A DNA stretch of 54,427 nucleotides from an uncultured Cryomorphaceae bacterium. Lineage in GTDB: Bacteria; Bacteroidota; Bacteroidia; Flavobacteriales_G; Salibacteraceae. The position numbers were made by a program, and so were the translations under genes. The notes below the pieces were generated by a model that searched no databases, was not told the DNA's origin, and worked only from the letters and a program-made list of their open reading frames with translations. Location of the stretch: positions 1-54,427 of the forward strand of contig CAJXMT010000002.1 of NCBI GenBank assembly GCA_913056155.1, read 5' to 3'. Below are positions 1 to 9,543 of the stretch, piece by piece (position 1 is the first letter of the stretch; every line of letters begins with the position of its first letter).

Positions 1-150
1 ATGCAGGGCAAGGTTCTGACCGATAAAAAACTAGGCCGTATAGACGGCGAGCTAGTTGAAGAGGTGAACTTGAACTTAGCAGCAGGCGTTTACTTTGTAA
101 AAGTCATTCGCGACGGTAACTTAAGCGTGAAGCGAGTGGTGGTGCAGTAG
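1..150 (+). CDS. C-terminal fragment of secreted protein with type IX secretion (type A) sorting domain, 5' truncated by window
   Basis: In-frame from base 1: ...GKVLTDKKLGRIDGELVEEVNLNLAAGVYFVKVIRDGNLSVKRVVVQ*; ends at TAG 148-150; GxYxVxV...KRVVV pattern typical of T9SS CTD. Confidence 0.75.
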   Translation: MQGKVLTDKKLGRIDGELVEEVNLNLAAGVYFVKVIRDGNLSVKRVVVQ

Positions 151-189
151 CTGTGACACGTTAAAATAGAAATCTGAATGTAAGCAATA

Positions 190-225
190 CCCTTCTTTCT
201 CCTCGGCAGAAAGGAGGGTTTTTTT
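190..225 (+). terminator. Intrinsic terminator
   Basis: CCCTTCTTTCT-cctcggc-AGAAAGGAGGG stem followed by T7. Confidence 0.75.
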
Positions 226-277
226 ATGGTGAAAAAACAACTGAACTTTATCATATTTGCAAGACAAATTTAAAGTC

Positions 278-952
278 ATGAAAAAAACATTTTTTTGGAT
301 GTTCATTGCAGCCGTTTCATTCTCAAGTTGCGGTGAACAAAAAGGAGACAACAAACAAAAAAAAGAAACCAAACCGTCCCGGGAAGTTTTGACCCCCGAA
401 AAGGAGGCCGCTTTAAGTATTGAGGAAGAGCATGCTGTTTTTAAATCCCGGTATGCAGATAGTGTAAATCGCGGATTGATAGAACCCGATACCTTTATCG
501 GTAGTGCACGCCGGGTTGCCCGGGAAAAAATTGCCGGCTGTGAAATTACCGTGAATTACGGGTCTCCCGGAAAACGAGGGCGAGTACTTTGGAATGGCTT
601 AGTGAGTTATGATCAAGTTTGGGTGAGTGGTTCTCACTGGGCTACAGCAGTTGAATTTAGCAAACCGGTAAAAGTTGGGGAAACAGTTATAAATCCGGGT
701 ATGTATGCTTTTTTTACCATTCCGGGAAGGGAGGAATGGACGCTTATTATCAATGAAATCTACGATCAACATTTAGCCGAGGAATATGATAAGAGGTTGG
801 ATTTAGTGCGGGTAAAAGTGAAACCCCGGCATTTGGATGAAACCATTCAGCGCCTTACCTATTCCGTAGATTCCGAGGGAAGCCGTTACGGTGAAATTTC
901 CATGGCCTGGGATCAAATAAAAGTGAGTATGCCATTTGAAGTTTTGGAATGA
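278..952 (+). CDS. DUF2911-like lipoprotein
   Basis: Lipobox SSCGEQ; VNYGSPGKRGRVLWNGLV...GMYAFFTIPGREEWTLIIN. ATG at 278 preferred over track start 257 (TTG). Confidence 0.75.
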   Translation: MKKTFFWMFIAAVSFSSCGEQKGDNKQKKETKPSREVLTPEKEAALSIEEEHAVFKSRYADSVNRGLIEPDTFIGSARRVAREKIAGCEITVNYGSPGKRGRVLWNGLVSYDQVWVSGSHWATAVEFSKPVKVGETVINPGMYAFFTIPGREEWTLIINEIYDQHLAEEYDKRLDLVRVKVKPRHLDETIQRLTYSVDSEGSRYGEISMAWDQIKVSMPFEVLE

Positions 953-2091
953 TTCAAACGAGTTTTTGGGAAAAAACAGCTTTTTTAAAGCCGCGTGATT
1001 TTATCGTTATAGGATCCGGAATAACCGGGCTTTCTACCGCATTGCGTATTGCAGAACTAAATCCCACCGCTTCCATAGCAGTACTTGAACGCGGTATGTT
1101 ACCCTCCGGGGCAAGTACTAAAAATGCCGGTTTTGCTTGCTTTGGCAGTTTATCTGAGTTGGTGGCTGATTTGGACAATATGCCCGAGGGTGAGCTGCTC
1201 AAACTTATAGAAATGCGTTGGCGCGGCTTAGAATTATTAAAAAGCAATTTTCCCGGTATTGATTTTGATCCTTGCGGAGGTTTTGAGCTTTTTACTCCGC
1301 AAGATGCCGTTTTGTATGAAAAGTGCATGCAGTCCATGAAGGCATTCAATCAAAAGCTCAAAAACATTGTGGGAAGTACGGTATTTTCACAAATCCGGGA
1401 AACAAACCGGTTTGGTTTTAAAGGAGTGAATCATATTATTCAGAACCAATATGAAGGGGCATTAAATCCGGGAAAGTTAATGCGTAAACTCATTAGCCGG
1501 TGTCGCAAAGCGGGAATCGAGATATTTACGGGAGCAGAGGTGGAAAGTTGGAATGAAACCGCAAACGCGATTACTGTGCAAACAAAGTATCATGAGCTTC
1601 AAACCGAACATCTCATCGTTGCGGTAAACGGCTTTGCTCAACAATTGCTTACCGATATGGATGTGCGCCCTGCTCGTGCTCAAGTGTTAATCACTAAGCC
1701 CTTGAAAAATCTGAAAGTCAAAGGCACTTTTCATTATGATCGGGGTTACTATTATTTTCGCCATATCGGTAACCGGCTTTTACTGGGCGGCGGTCGTAAC
1801 TTAGACTCAGCCGCTGAAACTACCACGAATGCGGCTCTGACTAATACCATACAAAACGGGTTGGAAAAGCTGTTGAGGGAAGTGATTTTACCTGAACATG
1901 AAAACCTTGAAATTGAACACCGCTGGAGTGGAATTATGGGTGTGGGAAACAGTAAAAAAGTGATTGTAAAAAAGGTCAGTGATCGCGTGGTTTGTGCTGT
2001 CAGACTGGGTGGAATGGGAGTAGCCATCGGTTCGCTGATAGGTAAAGAAGCGGCAGAACTGTCTTGCGGTAAAAATAAATCCGACATTTAA
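949..2091 (+). CDS. FAD-dependent oxidoreductase (DAO family)
   Basis: N-terminal dinucleotide fold FIVIGSGITGLSTALRIAE; C-terminal RWSGIMGVG...RLGGMGVAIG. Confidence 0.85.
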   Translation: MIQTSFWEKTAFLKPRDFIVIGSGITGLSTALRIAELNPTASIAVLERGMLPSGASTKNAGFACFGSLSELVADLDNMPEGELLKLIEMRWRGLELLKSNFPGIDFDPCGGFELFTPQDAVLYEKCMQSMKAFNQKLKNIVGSTVFSQIRETNRFGFKGVNHIIQNQYEGALNPGKLMRKLISRCRKAGIEIFTGAEVESWNETANAITVQTKYHELQTEHLIVAVNGFAQQLLTDMDVRPARAQVLITKPLKNLKVKGTFHYDRGYYYFRHIGNRLLLGGGRNLDSAAETTTNAALTNTIQNGLEKLLREVILPEHENLEIEHRWSGIMGVGNSKKVIVKKVSDRVVCAVRLGGMGVAIGSLIGKEAAELSCGKNKSDI

Positions 2092-2094
2092 AAG

Positions 2095-2102
2095 TAAATT
2101 TG
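2095..2102 (+). promoter_or_regulatory. Candidate Bacteroidota -7 element TAAATTTG upstream of antiporter gene
   Basis: Exact TAnnTTTG; -33 element not confidently identified. Confidence 0.35.
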
Positions 2103-2147
2103 CACCTTTTGTAATCAAGTCGTTTGAATCATTAAGTTCAGCTATTT

Positions 2148-4145
2148 ATGGATATACCTTTCCTGCAAGATTTACTCATTATACTTTCCCTTGCTACCCT
2201 TGTAGTTTTTGTTTTTAAACGCCTGAAACTCCCGGCTATTTTGGGATTCATTTTAACGGGAACGCTTGCGGGGCCTCATGTAATGGGCTGGGTAGGCGCT
2301 TCACATGAAGTGGAAATAACCTCTGAAATAGGCATTATTTTACTTCTGTTTGTTATCGGTATCGAGTTTTCCATAAAACAACTGGCTGCGATTAAAAAAA
2401 CCGTGTTTTTGGGCGGTTTCTTACAGGTGTTCCTCACTGTGCTTTTTACAGCCGGCACTTTTATGTTGCTCGATTATACTTGGCAGGAATCTGTTTTCAT
2501 CGGTTTTTTGTTTTCACTCAGTAGCACGGCCATTGTTTTAAAAATGTTGCAAGAGCGTAAAGAAATCACCAAACCGCATGGCAGAATGGTGTTGGGCGTG
2601 CTCATTTTTCAAGATATTATTGTAGTTCCCATGATGTTGTTTACACCCATTATTGCCGGTGGGGCCGGAGATGTGGGCGAGGCATTAGTGGGATTGGGAA
2701 TTAAATTTATTGTACTCATTGTACTCACTTATGTATTGGCAAGATTCATAGTTCCGCGGCTTCTTCACGAAATTGCAAAAACCCGAAGTCGAGAATTATT
2801 TATACTCGCAACGGTAGTGATTTGCTTTGCCGTTGCATGGGTAACGGATATGGCAGGTCTCTCACCCGCGTTAGGTGCTTTTTTAGCCGGGCTTATTATT
2901 TCAGAATCAGAGTACAGCCATCAAGCTACAGGGGTAATTCTCCCTTTTAGGGAACTGTTTACGGGATTGTTTTTTGTTTCCATAGGCATGTTACTTAATA
3001 TTGACTTCTTAGTTGACCATTTGGTATTTATACTTTTACTTGTGGTTTTGGTGATGTTCGGAAAAGCTTTAATTGCTTGGGTAGCGGCCCGGCTTTTATC
3101 GTATTCGGTAAAAGCTTCATTGCTCACTGCTTTTTCCATATTCCAAGTGGGAGAATTTGCATTCATCTTATCTGAGTATGGTTTGGAGTACCAACTCCTG
3201 GGCGAGGTAAAATATCAATACTTTTTAGCTGTATCTATATTGAGTATGGCCGTAACGCCTTTTGTAATCAATGCCTCTAATACACTGGTGGGTAAAGTAC
3301 TCAAAACAGGCAGTAAAATAGTGCCGGATCGATTTAAAAAGTCAACCGCAAACGGCGAAAGTGAGGTTGAAGAGTTCACCGAAATAACAGATCATTTAAT
3401 CATTATTGGCTTTGGACTAAACGGCCAAAATGTAGCACGTGCAGCAAAATACTCTGATATTCCATTTGTTGTGGCAGAAATGAATCCGGAGACGGTAAAA
3501 AAATATAAAGAACAGGGCGAGTCTATTATATTTGGTGAAGCTTCTCAACCCCACATCTTGCACACACTTAATATAGAAGAGGCACGGGTGGTGGTGGTGG
3601 CCATTAGCGATGCAGAAAGTACAAAAGCCATCCTTCGTGAAATAAGACAAATAAACGATAAGGTTCACGTGATAATCAGAACCCGATACGTAAAAGAAAT
3701 TGATGAACTTGTTGAGTTGGGAGCAGATGAGGTTATTCCAGAGGAGTTTGAAACCTCAATCGAAATATTTTCAAGAACCATGCATAAATTCTTGGTTCCG
3801 CTGGATCACATTGACCATTTGGCCGATAAAATCAGAAGTGACAATTACACCATGCTGCGGCCCGGCAGTTTCATTAAGGCGCAAAAAGATGATATTATTC
3901 CGCGGTTAGACATTGAATGCATAAGAGTTACTCGAGAAGGCGGGAAAGTAGAGGGTAAAACCGTTCTTAAAGCTCAAGTACGTGAGCGCTTTAATGTGAG
4001 TATTGTAGCTCTGATGCGCGAAAACAATTTAATTTCTAATATAGCCCCCGATATTAAGGTTAAAAGAGATGATTTACTGTATGTTACAGGTAAAAAACAA
4101 GATCTTGATAAATTCGCCCAAGCCGTAAAAATACCCGTAAAATAA
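2148..4145 (+). CDS. CPA2-family monovalent cation:proton antiporter with TrkA-N/TrkA-C (KefB/YbaL-like)
   Basis: Multi-TM N-terminal domain (GTLAGPHVMGWV, FLFSLSSTAIVLKML, GLSPALGAFLAGLIISES), then Rossmann IIIGFGLNGQNVARAA and C-terminal TrkA_C-like region. Confidence 0.9.
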   Translation: MDIPFLQDLLIILSLATLVVFVFKRLKLPAILGFILTGTLAGPHVMGWVGASHEVEITSEIGIILLLFVIGIEFSIKQLAAIKKTVFLGGFLQVFLTVLFTAGTFMLLDYTWQESVFIGFLFSLSSTAIVLKMLQERKEITKPHGRMVLGVLIFQDIIVVPMMLFTPIIAGGAGDVGEALVGLGIKFIVLIVLTYVLARFIVPRLLHEIAKTRSRELFILATVVICFAVAWVTDMAGLSPALGAFLAGLIISESEYSHQATGVILPFRELFTGLFFVSIGMLLNIDFLVDHLVFILLLVVLVMFGKALIAWVAARLLSYSVKASLLTAFSIFQVGEFAFILSEYGLEYQLLGEVKYQYFLAVSILSMAVTPFVINASNTLVGKVLKTGSKIVPDRFKKSTANGESEVEEFTEITDHLIIIGFGLNGQNVARAAKYSDIPFVVAEMNPETVKKYKEQGESIIFGEASQPHILHTLNIEEARVVVVAISDAESTKAILREIRQINDKVHVIIRTRYVKEIDELVELGADEVIPEEFETSIEIFSRTMHKFLVPLDHIDHLADKIRSDNYTMLRPGSFIKAQKDDIIPRLDIECIRVTREGGKVEGKTVLKAQVRERFNVSIVALMRENNLISNIAPDIKVKRDDLLYVTGKKQDLDKFAQAVKIPVK

Positions 4146-4239
4146 CCCCCGGCTAAATGGACTTATGATAGAGGTATACGGGACCTTTTATGTTCTAAAA
4201 AATTGTAAACCTTGTATTTACGTTGCCGTTTTATTATCG

Positions 4240-4247
4240 TACTTTTG
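4240..4247 (+). promoter_or_regulatory. Candidate -7 element TACTTTTG upstream of bactofilin gene
   Basis: Exact TAnnTTTG 18 bp before ATG at 4265. Confidence 0.45.
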
Positions 4248-4264
4248 CACGAAATACATTTCGC

Positions 4265-4687
4265 ATGTTTAAATCAAATTCAGGAATGGCAAAAAAAAAC
4301 GGCGACGTTGATTTAGGTTCTCGAAATCATATTGCACAAGGAACCCGAATAAACGGCGATATATTAACAGAAGGCGATATACGCATTGACGGTCAACTCG
4401 AAGGTACCGTTCAATCTCAGGGAAAAGTGGTAGTAGGACACACCGGTACCATTAAAGGCGAGGTAAAATGTCAAACGGCAAATGTTTCCGGTCGCGTATC
4501 GGGAAAGCTCAACGCTGCTGAAATGGTTTCTTTTCAAGAATCAGGAGTATTTTCCGGGGAAATGGTTTATGGCAAACTCAGTGTTGATCCGGGTGCCACG
4601 ATTGAAGGTACATTTACTATAGCCGGCAAAGTGAAAGATTTAAACTCCAATGACAAACAAAAAGGACAAGGTAAAAAAACCGGTTGA
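4265..4687 (+). CDS. Bactofilin (polymer-forming cytoskeletal protein)
   Basis: GTRINGDILTEGDIRIDGQLEGTVQSQGKVVVGHTGTIKGEV beta-helix repeats; ATG 4265 follows the promoter-like element. Confidence 0.88.
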   Translation: MFKSNSGMAKKNGDVDLGSRNHIAQGTRINGDILTEGDIRIDGQLEGTVQSQGKVVVGHTGTIKGEVKCQTANVSGRVSGKLNAAEMVSFQESGVFSGEMVYGKLSVDPGATIEGTFTIAGKVKDLNSNDKQKGQGKKTG

Positions 4688-4868
4688 CGCCTTTATTAAA
4701 TACTCGAGTTTAGCTATTGAAATGGCTGCAATCATCGGTATATTTACTTATGCGGGTGTAAAAGCAGATGAGTATTTTGAAACCGGCCCATGGCTCACAC
4801 TCGTTCTCTCATTAACAGGCGTACTCGGTTCACTTGTACGCGTTATCAAACAACTTACCAAGTCGTGA
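4650..4868 (+). CDS. AtpZ/AtpI-like small membrane protein
   Basis: Two-TM protein: AAIIGIFTYAGVKADEYFETGPWLTLVLSLTGVLGSLVRVIKQL. Confidence 0.75.
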   Translation: MTNKKDKVKKPVDAFIKYSSLAIEMAAIIGIFTYAGVKADEYFETGPWLTLVLSLTGVLGSLVRVIKQLTKS

Positions 4869-5251
4869 AAAGGGCAGTGCTTTTTACGGCAATAGCGGCA
4901 GGTGCACTGATCGCGATACTCGGGGCACATTTTTTATGGGTTCGCTTTTCAACAATTCCCGTTTTATTAAACACGGCCGATTATAGTTTTATAATGATAC
5001 TCACCTTGACCACCTTATATACGGCGGCCTTTTTACTTCGTAACTTCCCCAAGTATGTGGGAGCGGCTTATGCCGGAATAGGGTTTTTGAAATTAATTGT
5101 AGTAGGCTCCTGGTTTTTCGCCTATATATCAGATGTTTCTGCAGAAACTAAAATTTACGTACTGCAATTTTTTGCCGTATATTTTTTCTTTCAACTTGTG
5201 GAAGTGGCGGCGTTGAGCAAAATACTGAACAAGATTAAACTCGGCACATAA
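4865..5251 (+). CDS. Four-TM protein, position and topology typical of the protein preceding ATP synthase subunit a in Bacteroidota (DUF6168-like)
   Basis: GTG start overlapping the AtpZ stop (GTGA); hydrophobic segments; same operon. Confidence 0.55.
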   Translation: MKRAVLFTAIAAGALIAILGAHFLWVRFSTIPVLLNTADYSFIMILTLTTLYTAAFLLRNFPKYVGAAYAGIGFLKLIVVGSWFFAYISDVSAETKIYVLQFFAVYFFFQLVEVAALSKILNKIKLGT

Positions 5252-5423
5252 AAGAGGCAAGGCAAATGCCCGTGTTGTTTTTTATTCAGAACCGGCTTTC
5301 GTTTAGAGCCCCGAGTGAGGTTCTGACCAAAATAAACACCAATAAGAATATACAATTATTGAACACAAAAACGTTTATAACATCTAAAGGCGGCAACGGT
5401 TCATTGAGGAATATTGGTCATAT

Positions 5424-6935
5424 TTGCAAATTCACAAGATATTGAAACAGATGATTTACAAAATACTTATTACAACCCTATTACTGTCGGGTTTTCAAAC
5501 GCATGCAACAGCTTATGAGAAAGACTCACTCAAAGTTGTGCCTGATACGGGCGTTGCAGGTGTACAGCCTTCATTTTTTAAGCATTTAGACAGCTTGACC
5601 CACGGAGTTTATTTTACGGATGTGACCCGGAAACTAAGTGTTATGGATACGGCTTTCCCCGAGTTTGACAGCGTTCCCGACTTTGCCGATAGTGCAGTAG
5701 AGGCACGTTTGGAGTATTTGAATAAACGCACACCTTTTAATGCGGTTTATAATTCGAGAACAAAAGCATTTATTGATTTATACACGGTGAAGCGCCGAGA
5801 GCAAGTTGCCGGTATGCTGGGTTTAGCCGAGTTTTATTTTCCACTGTTTGAAGAAACTTTAGACAAACACGAAATGCCTTTAGAATTGAAATATTTGGCG
5901 GTTGTGGAAAGTGCTTTGAATCCGCGTGCACGCTCTCGAGCAGGAGCTGTAGGTTTGTGGCAGTTTATGTACTCAACCGGTAAAATGTTTGGATTGGAGC
6001 AAAATTCCTATATGGATGAACGTATGGATCCCGTTAAATCTACAGAGGCAGCTTGCCGATACCTCAATTATTTGTACGGTATTTATGGTAAATGGGATTT
6101 GGCTTTGGCAGCTTACAATTGCGGCCCGGGTAATGTAAATAAAGCCATTCGCCGTTCGGGTAAAGGGCTCGGGAATTACTGGGATATTTATTCGTTTTTA
6201 CCCCGCGAAACGCGCGGTTACGTGCCGGCTTTTATTGCGGCCTACTATGCCTTTGAGTACGCGGAAGAGTACAACATTAAGCCCGTAAAACCGATTGCGT
6301 TTTATTTTGAAACCGATACATTACACGTATCGGCACCGGTGAGTTATGAGGAGTTGAGTGCTCATTATAATTTAAACCCTGAGATATTGGCATTTCTCAA
6401 CCCGGCCTATAAAAGAGATAAAGTACCTGCTTACAGTAACAAAACTTCTATTTTGAGACTACCCAAAACGTACGGAGCAGATTACGCATTTGATTTGGAC
6501 TCCCTCTCAGCTATTACGGCCAAAAAGGAAGGAAAAGAAAACGATGGTAATTTGAGTGAATTTAGTGAAGATCGTGTTTATTATACGGTGAGGCGCGGTG
6601 ATTTCTTGGGAAAAATTGCCGGTCGTTACGGCGTGAGTTCAAGGCAAATCATGGCTTGGAATAATATGCGCAGCACGCGCATAAACATAGGTCAAAAATT
6701 AGTCATATACCCCCGAGGCAGCAGCATGACTCAAAATCAAAAACAACCCGCTAAGGAATACAATACACAGCAAGAGGGTGACTTCGTGTACTACAAAATT
6801 CAATCAGGTGATACGCTTTGGGATATAGCCAAAGCAAAAGGTGTCTCAGTTAATGAATTAAAGGAGCTCAACAGCCACCTCAATACGTCTAAATTGAAGC
6901 CGGGTACCAAAATAGTTGTGGGTTCAAATGGATAA
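5424..6935 (+). CDS. mltD: Membrane-bound lytic murein transglycosylase D-like with two LysM domains
   Basis: SLT domain ESALNPRARSRAGAVGLWQFMYSTGKMFGL...LALAAYNCGPGNVNKAIRRSG; LysM YYTVRRGDFLGKIAGRYGVS and YYKIQSGDTLWDIAKAKGVS. Confidence 0.9.
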   Translation: MQIHKILKQMIYKILITTLLLSGFQTHATAYEKDSLKVVPDTGVAGVQPSFFKHLDSLTHGVYFTDVTRKLSVMDTAFPEFDSVPDFADSAVEARLEYLNKRTPFNAVYNSRTKAFIDLYTVKRREQVAGMLGLAEFYFPLFEETLDKHEMPLELKYLAVVESALNPRARSRAGAVGLWQFMYSTGKMFGLEQNSYMDERMDPVKSTEAACRYLNYLYGIYGKWDLALAAYNCGPGNVNKAIRRSGKGLGNYWDIYSFLPRETRGYVPAFIAAYYAFEYAEEYNIKPVKPIAFYFETDTLHVSAPVSYEELSAHYNLNPEILAFLNPAYKRDKVPAYSNKTSILRLPKTYGADYAFDLDSLSAITAKKEGKENDGNLSEFSEDRVYYTVRRGDFLGKIAGRYGVSSRQIMAWNNMRSTRINIGQKLVIYPRGSSMTQNQKQPAKEYNTQQEGDFVYYKIQSGDTLWDIAKAKGVSVNELKELNSHLNTSKLKPGTKIVVGSNG

Positions 6936-7947
6936 AGTGTTGAAAAAAGGACTGTTTTTTCTCTTCATTTTGGCACTTGCCGGATGCGGTGATGAAGATG
7001 ACGGCAAACGCTTTTTGCCCTCGCCTTCGGGACAACCGGGTGAGGTTGTAGTTTGGTGCAACGCCGGATTTTGGAAAAGTGAATACGGCGATACGTTGCG
7101 TAAGCACTTAAAACAACCTGTGCACGGTTTGCCGCAGCGCGAACCTGCGTTTGACTTACACCACGCAACCGATAATACGTTTAGCCGCGTGTTTAAAACA
7201 TTTGGCAATATATTGATTTTAGAGGTAGATGAGGGAAGGTTCACAAAACCCGAGCTCAAAATAGAGCGCAATAAGTGGGCACAACGCCAAGCTGTAATTC
7301 GATTGAAAGCCGCTTCAAAAAAGGAACTGGGTGAGGCTCTGACCAAAAATATGGATGATATTATCGAGCTTTTGAACAAGGCGGAAGCTAACCGAATTGC
7401 CCAAAAGCATAAAGATTTGGGCGATGAAAAACTAAATAATAAAATTGAAAAACTTACCGGTATTCAATTGTACACCATGAAAGATGCTTATTTGGCAAAG
7501 GAGGACAGTAATTATGTGTGGATTAGGTGTGAGCGCAGCAAAATAGAGGGAGGCTTTGATCATCAAATCAGCCAGGGCATATTAATTTTAAAAACGCCAT
7601 ATGAATCTATGGAACAGCTTAATAATTACGCTGTTTATAATTTACTTGATAGTGCACTAAAAGCATTGGTTCCCGGACCTGTTGAAAATTCATACATGAA
7701 AATAGACGAGGTAAACATGGATGTTAACATGAAAAAAGTGAATTTTCGCGATAAATTTGCTTTGGAAATGACCGGTTTGTGGCGCATGAAGGGTTATATG
7801 ATGGGTGGTCCTTGGTATGCCTTGCATATTGTGGATGATGGAAATAATGAGCTCATAAGCGCTTTTGGTTATGTATATGCACCTCAATTCAGTAAAAGGG
7901 AATACCGCCGTGAGGTAGAAGCCGTAATTAATTCTATTCAACTTTAA
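6928..7947 (+). CDS. DUF4837-like lipoprotein
   Basis: Lipobox LALAGCGD; conserved-looking GLWRMKGYMMGGPWY C-terminal segment; ATG 6928. Confidence 0.7.
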   Translation: MDKVLKKGLFFLFILALAGCGDEDDGKRFLPSPSGQPGEVVVWCNAGFWKSEYGDTLRKHLKQPVHGLPQREPAFDLHHATDNTFSRVFKTFGNILILEVDEGRFTKPELKIERNKWAQRQAVIRLKAASKKELGEALTKNMDDIIELLNKAEANRIAQKHKDLGDEKLNNKIEKLTGIQLYTMKDAYLAKEDSNYVWIRCERSKIEGGFDHQISQGILILKTPYESMEQLNNYAVYNLLDSALKALVPGPVENSYMKIDEVNMDVNMKKVNFRDKFALEMTGLWRMKGYMMGGPWYALHIVDDGNNELISAFGYVYAPQFSKREYRREVEAVINSIQL

Positions 7948-7962
7948 AGAGTATAAAGCCCG

Positions 7963-7970
7963 TAACTTTG
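7963..7970 (+). promoter_or_regulatory. Candidate -7 element TAACTTTG
   Basis: Exact TAnnTTTG shortly before ATG 7975. Confidence 0.4.
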
Positions 7971-7974
7971 AGCC

Positions 7975-9267
7975 ATGAAATTTTTCAAACCTCTGAATTT
8001 TCCATTTCTCTTCATTCTTATACTGTTTTTCTTCGGAATGACCGGAAACGCACAAAAGTTGCTGTTTTTAGGCGGTACCGCGCATATAGGAAACGGTGAG
8101 GTAGTAACAAACGCGGCAATAGGTATTGAAAACGGACGCTTTTTATTTGTCGAAAACCAAATGTTTAAGCGAATTGATACTACAGAATTTGACAGTGTAT
8201 TTCGCCTGCGCGATGTTCATTTTTACCCCGGTTTTATTGCACCCAACACCACGTTGGGCCTCACCGAGATTGATGCCGTAAGAGCGTCGCGCGATTTTAA
8301 AGAAACCGGATTACTCAACCCCAATATGAGAACAATTGCGGCTTATAATACCGATTCTGAAATTATCCCGACAATGAGGTCAAACGGTGTTTTAATGGCA
8401 CAAACCACACCGCGCGGCGGTATTTTTAGCGGTACATCTTCCATCGTGAATTTAAATGGGAGAAATCGAGAAGAAGCATCCTTCAAAATAGACGATGGGG
8501 TTCACCTCAATTGGCCTGAGAGGTTTACCCAAAAAGGTTGGTGGGCCAACCCGGGCTCAATTGCCAAAAACACAAATGAAGAAGAGCAAATAGAAGACAT
8601 TATTCAATTTTTAAATGAAGCGAAAGCTTATGCCCAAAATGAAAAAGCAAATCCTGTGAACTTGCGCTTTGAAGCGCTTCGCGGCGTGTTTTCGGGTAAA
8701 AAAAGACTCTATATTCACTGCAATCAAGCACGTTCCATTGTGAAAGGTACCTCACTTAAACGCCGGTTTGATATACCTCACGTGGTGATTGTAGGGGGGT
8801 ATGATGCTCATTTAATTCCCGAGGTACTGGCAGATAACAATATCCCCGTAATTTATAAACGCCCGCATTCCCTTCCCTCACGCGAGGATGATGATATTCA
8901 CTTACCCTATAAAATACCCGCGAGACTAATGGCCGCGAATATTTTGTTTTGTTTGGATATGAGCGGAGGCATGGAAGCGATGAACCAGCGTAATCTGCCG
9001 TTTGTAGCGGGAACAGCTGCCGCATACGGGTTAAATAAAGAACAAGCCTTGGCAGCCGTTACCGGCAATACAGCTAAAATACTGGGCATTGATGAGGAGG
9101 CGGGAACATTGGAAACAGGAAAGACGGCAACATTTTTTATATCTGCCGGTGATGCCATTGACATAAAAACCAACCAAATTATCAGCGCTTATATAAAAGG
9201 AGAACTTGTTGATTTAAGCAGCAGACAAACCCGACTGCGCGATAAATTTCGCGCTGTTTACGATTGA
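7975..9267 (+). CDS. Amidohydrolase-family secreted protein
   Basis: Signal peptide; DVHFYPGFIAPNTTLGLTEI; NQRNLPFVAGTAAAYGLNKEQALAAVTGNTAKILGIDEEAGTLETGKTATFFI. Confidence 0.8.
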   Translation: MKFFKPLNFPFLFILILFFFGMTGNAQKLLFLGGTAHIGNGEVVTNAAIGIENGRFLFVENQMFKRIDTTEFDSVFRLRDVHFYPGFIAPNTTLGLTEIDAVRASRDFKETGLLNPNMRTIAAYNTDSEIIPTMRSNGVLMAQTTPRGGIFSGTSSIVNLNGRNREEASFKIDDGVHLNWPERFTQKGWWANPGSIAKNTNEEEQIEDIIQFLNEAKAYAQNEKANPVNLRFEALRGVFSGKKRLYIHCNQARSIVKGTSLKRRFDIPHVVIVGGYDAHLIPEVLADNNIPVIYKRPHSLPSREDDDIHLPYKIPARLMAANILFCLDMSGGMEAMNQRNLPFVAGTAAAYGLNKEQALAAVTGNTAKILGIDEEAGTLETGKTATFFISAGDAIDIKTNQIISAYIKGELVDLSSRQTRLRDKFRAVYD

Positions 9268-9472
9268 AAAGCGAGCTGTTTACCTTGCAGCGCGCATGTT
9301 TCACCATCAAATAAACCCAAAATATTTTTATTAATGGTCAGAACCGGAAACGCCTGAGCACATTGTTCGGAGTTAAAAAATTGATAAACAGCGAATTGTT
9401 TGAGTTGTCAAAAAAACGCAGTAAGATAAAATTGCATGGGCAATAAAAACCTTAAAAAAGGAAATAAATATC

Positions 9473-9480
9473 TACCTTTG
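9473..9480 (+). promoter_or_regulatory. Candidate -7 element TACCTTTG for rimP-nusA-infB
   Basis: Exact TAnnTTTG upstream of leader. Confidence 0.45.
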
Positions 9481-9497
9481 CGTCGATTAAGAGGAGA

Positions 9498-9523
9498 AGA
9501 GAGGGGCATGTCCTCTCTTTTTT
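9498..9523 (+). terminator. Leader hairpin plus T-run (possible attenuator) upstream of rimP
   Basis: AGAGAGG-GGCATGT-CCTCTCT followed by TTTTT, about 20 bp before the rimP ATG. Confidence 0.65.
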
Positions 9524-9543
9524 GTTTGTACCCGTTTTATAAT

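Noticed and set aside
9436-9543. Track start of rimP ORF at 9436
   Set aside because: The extension runs through the promoter-like element and leader hairpin; ATG at 9544 matches RimP N-termini.
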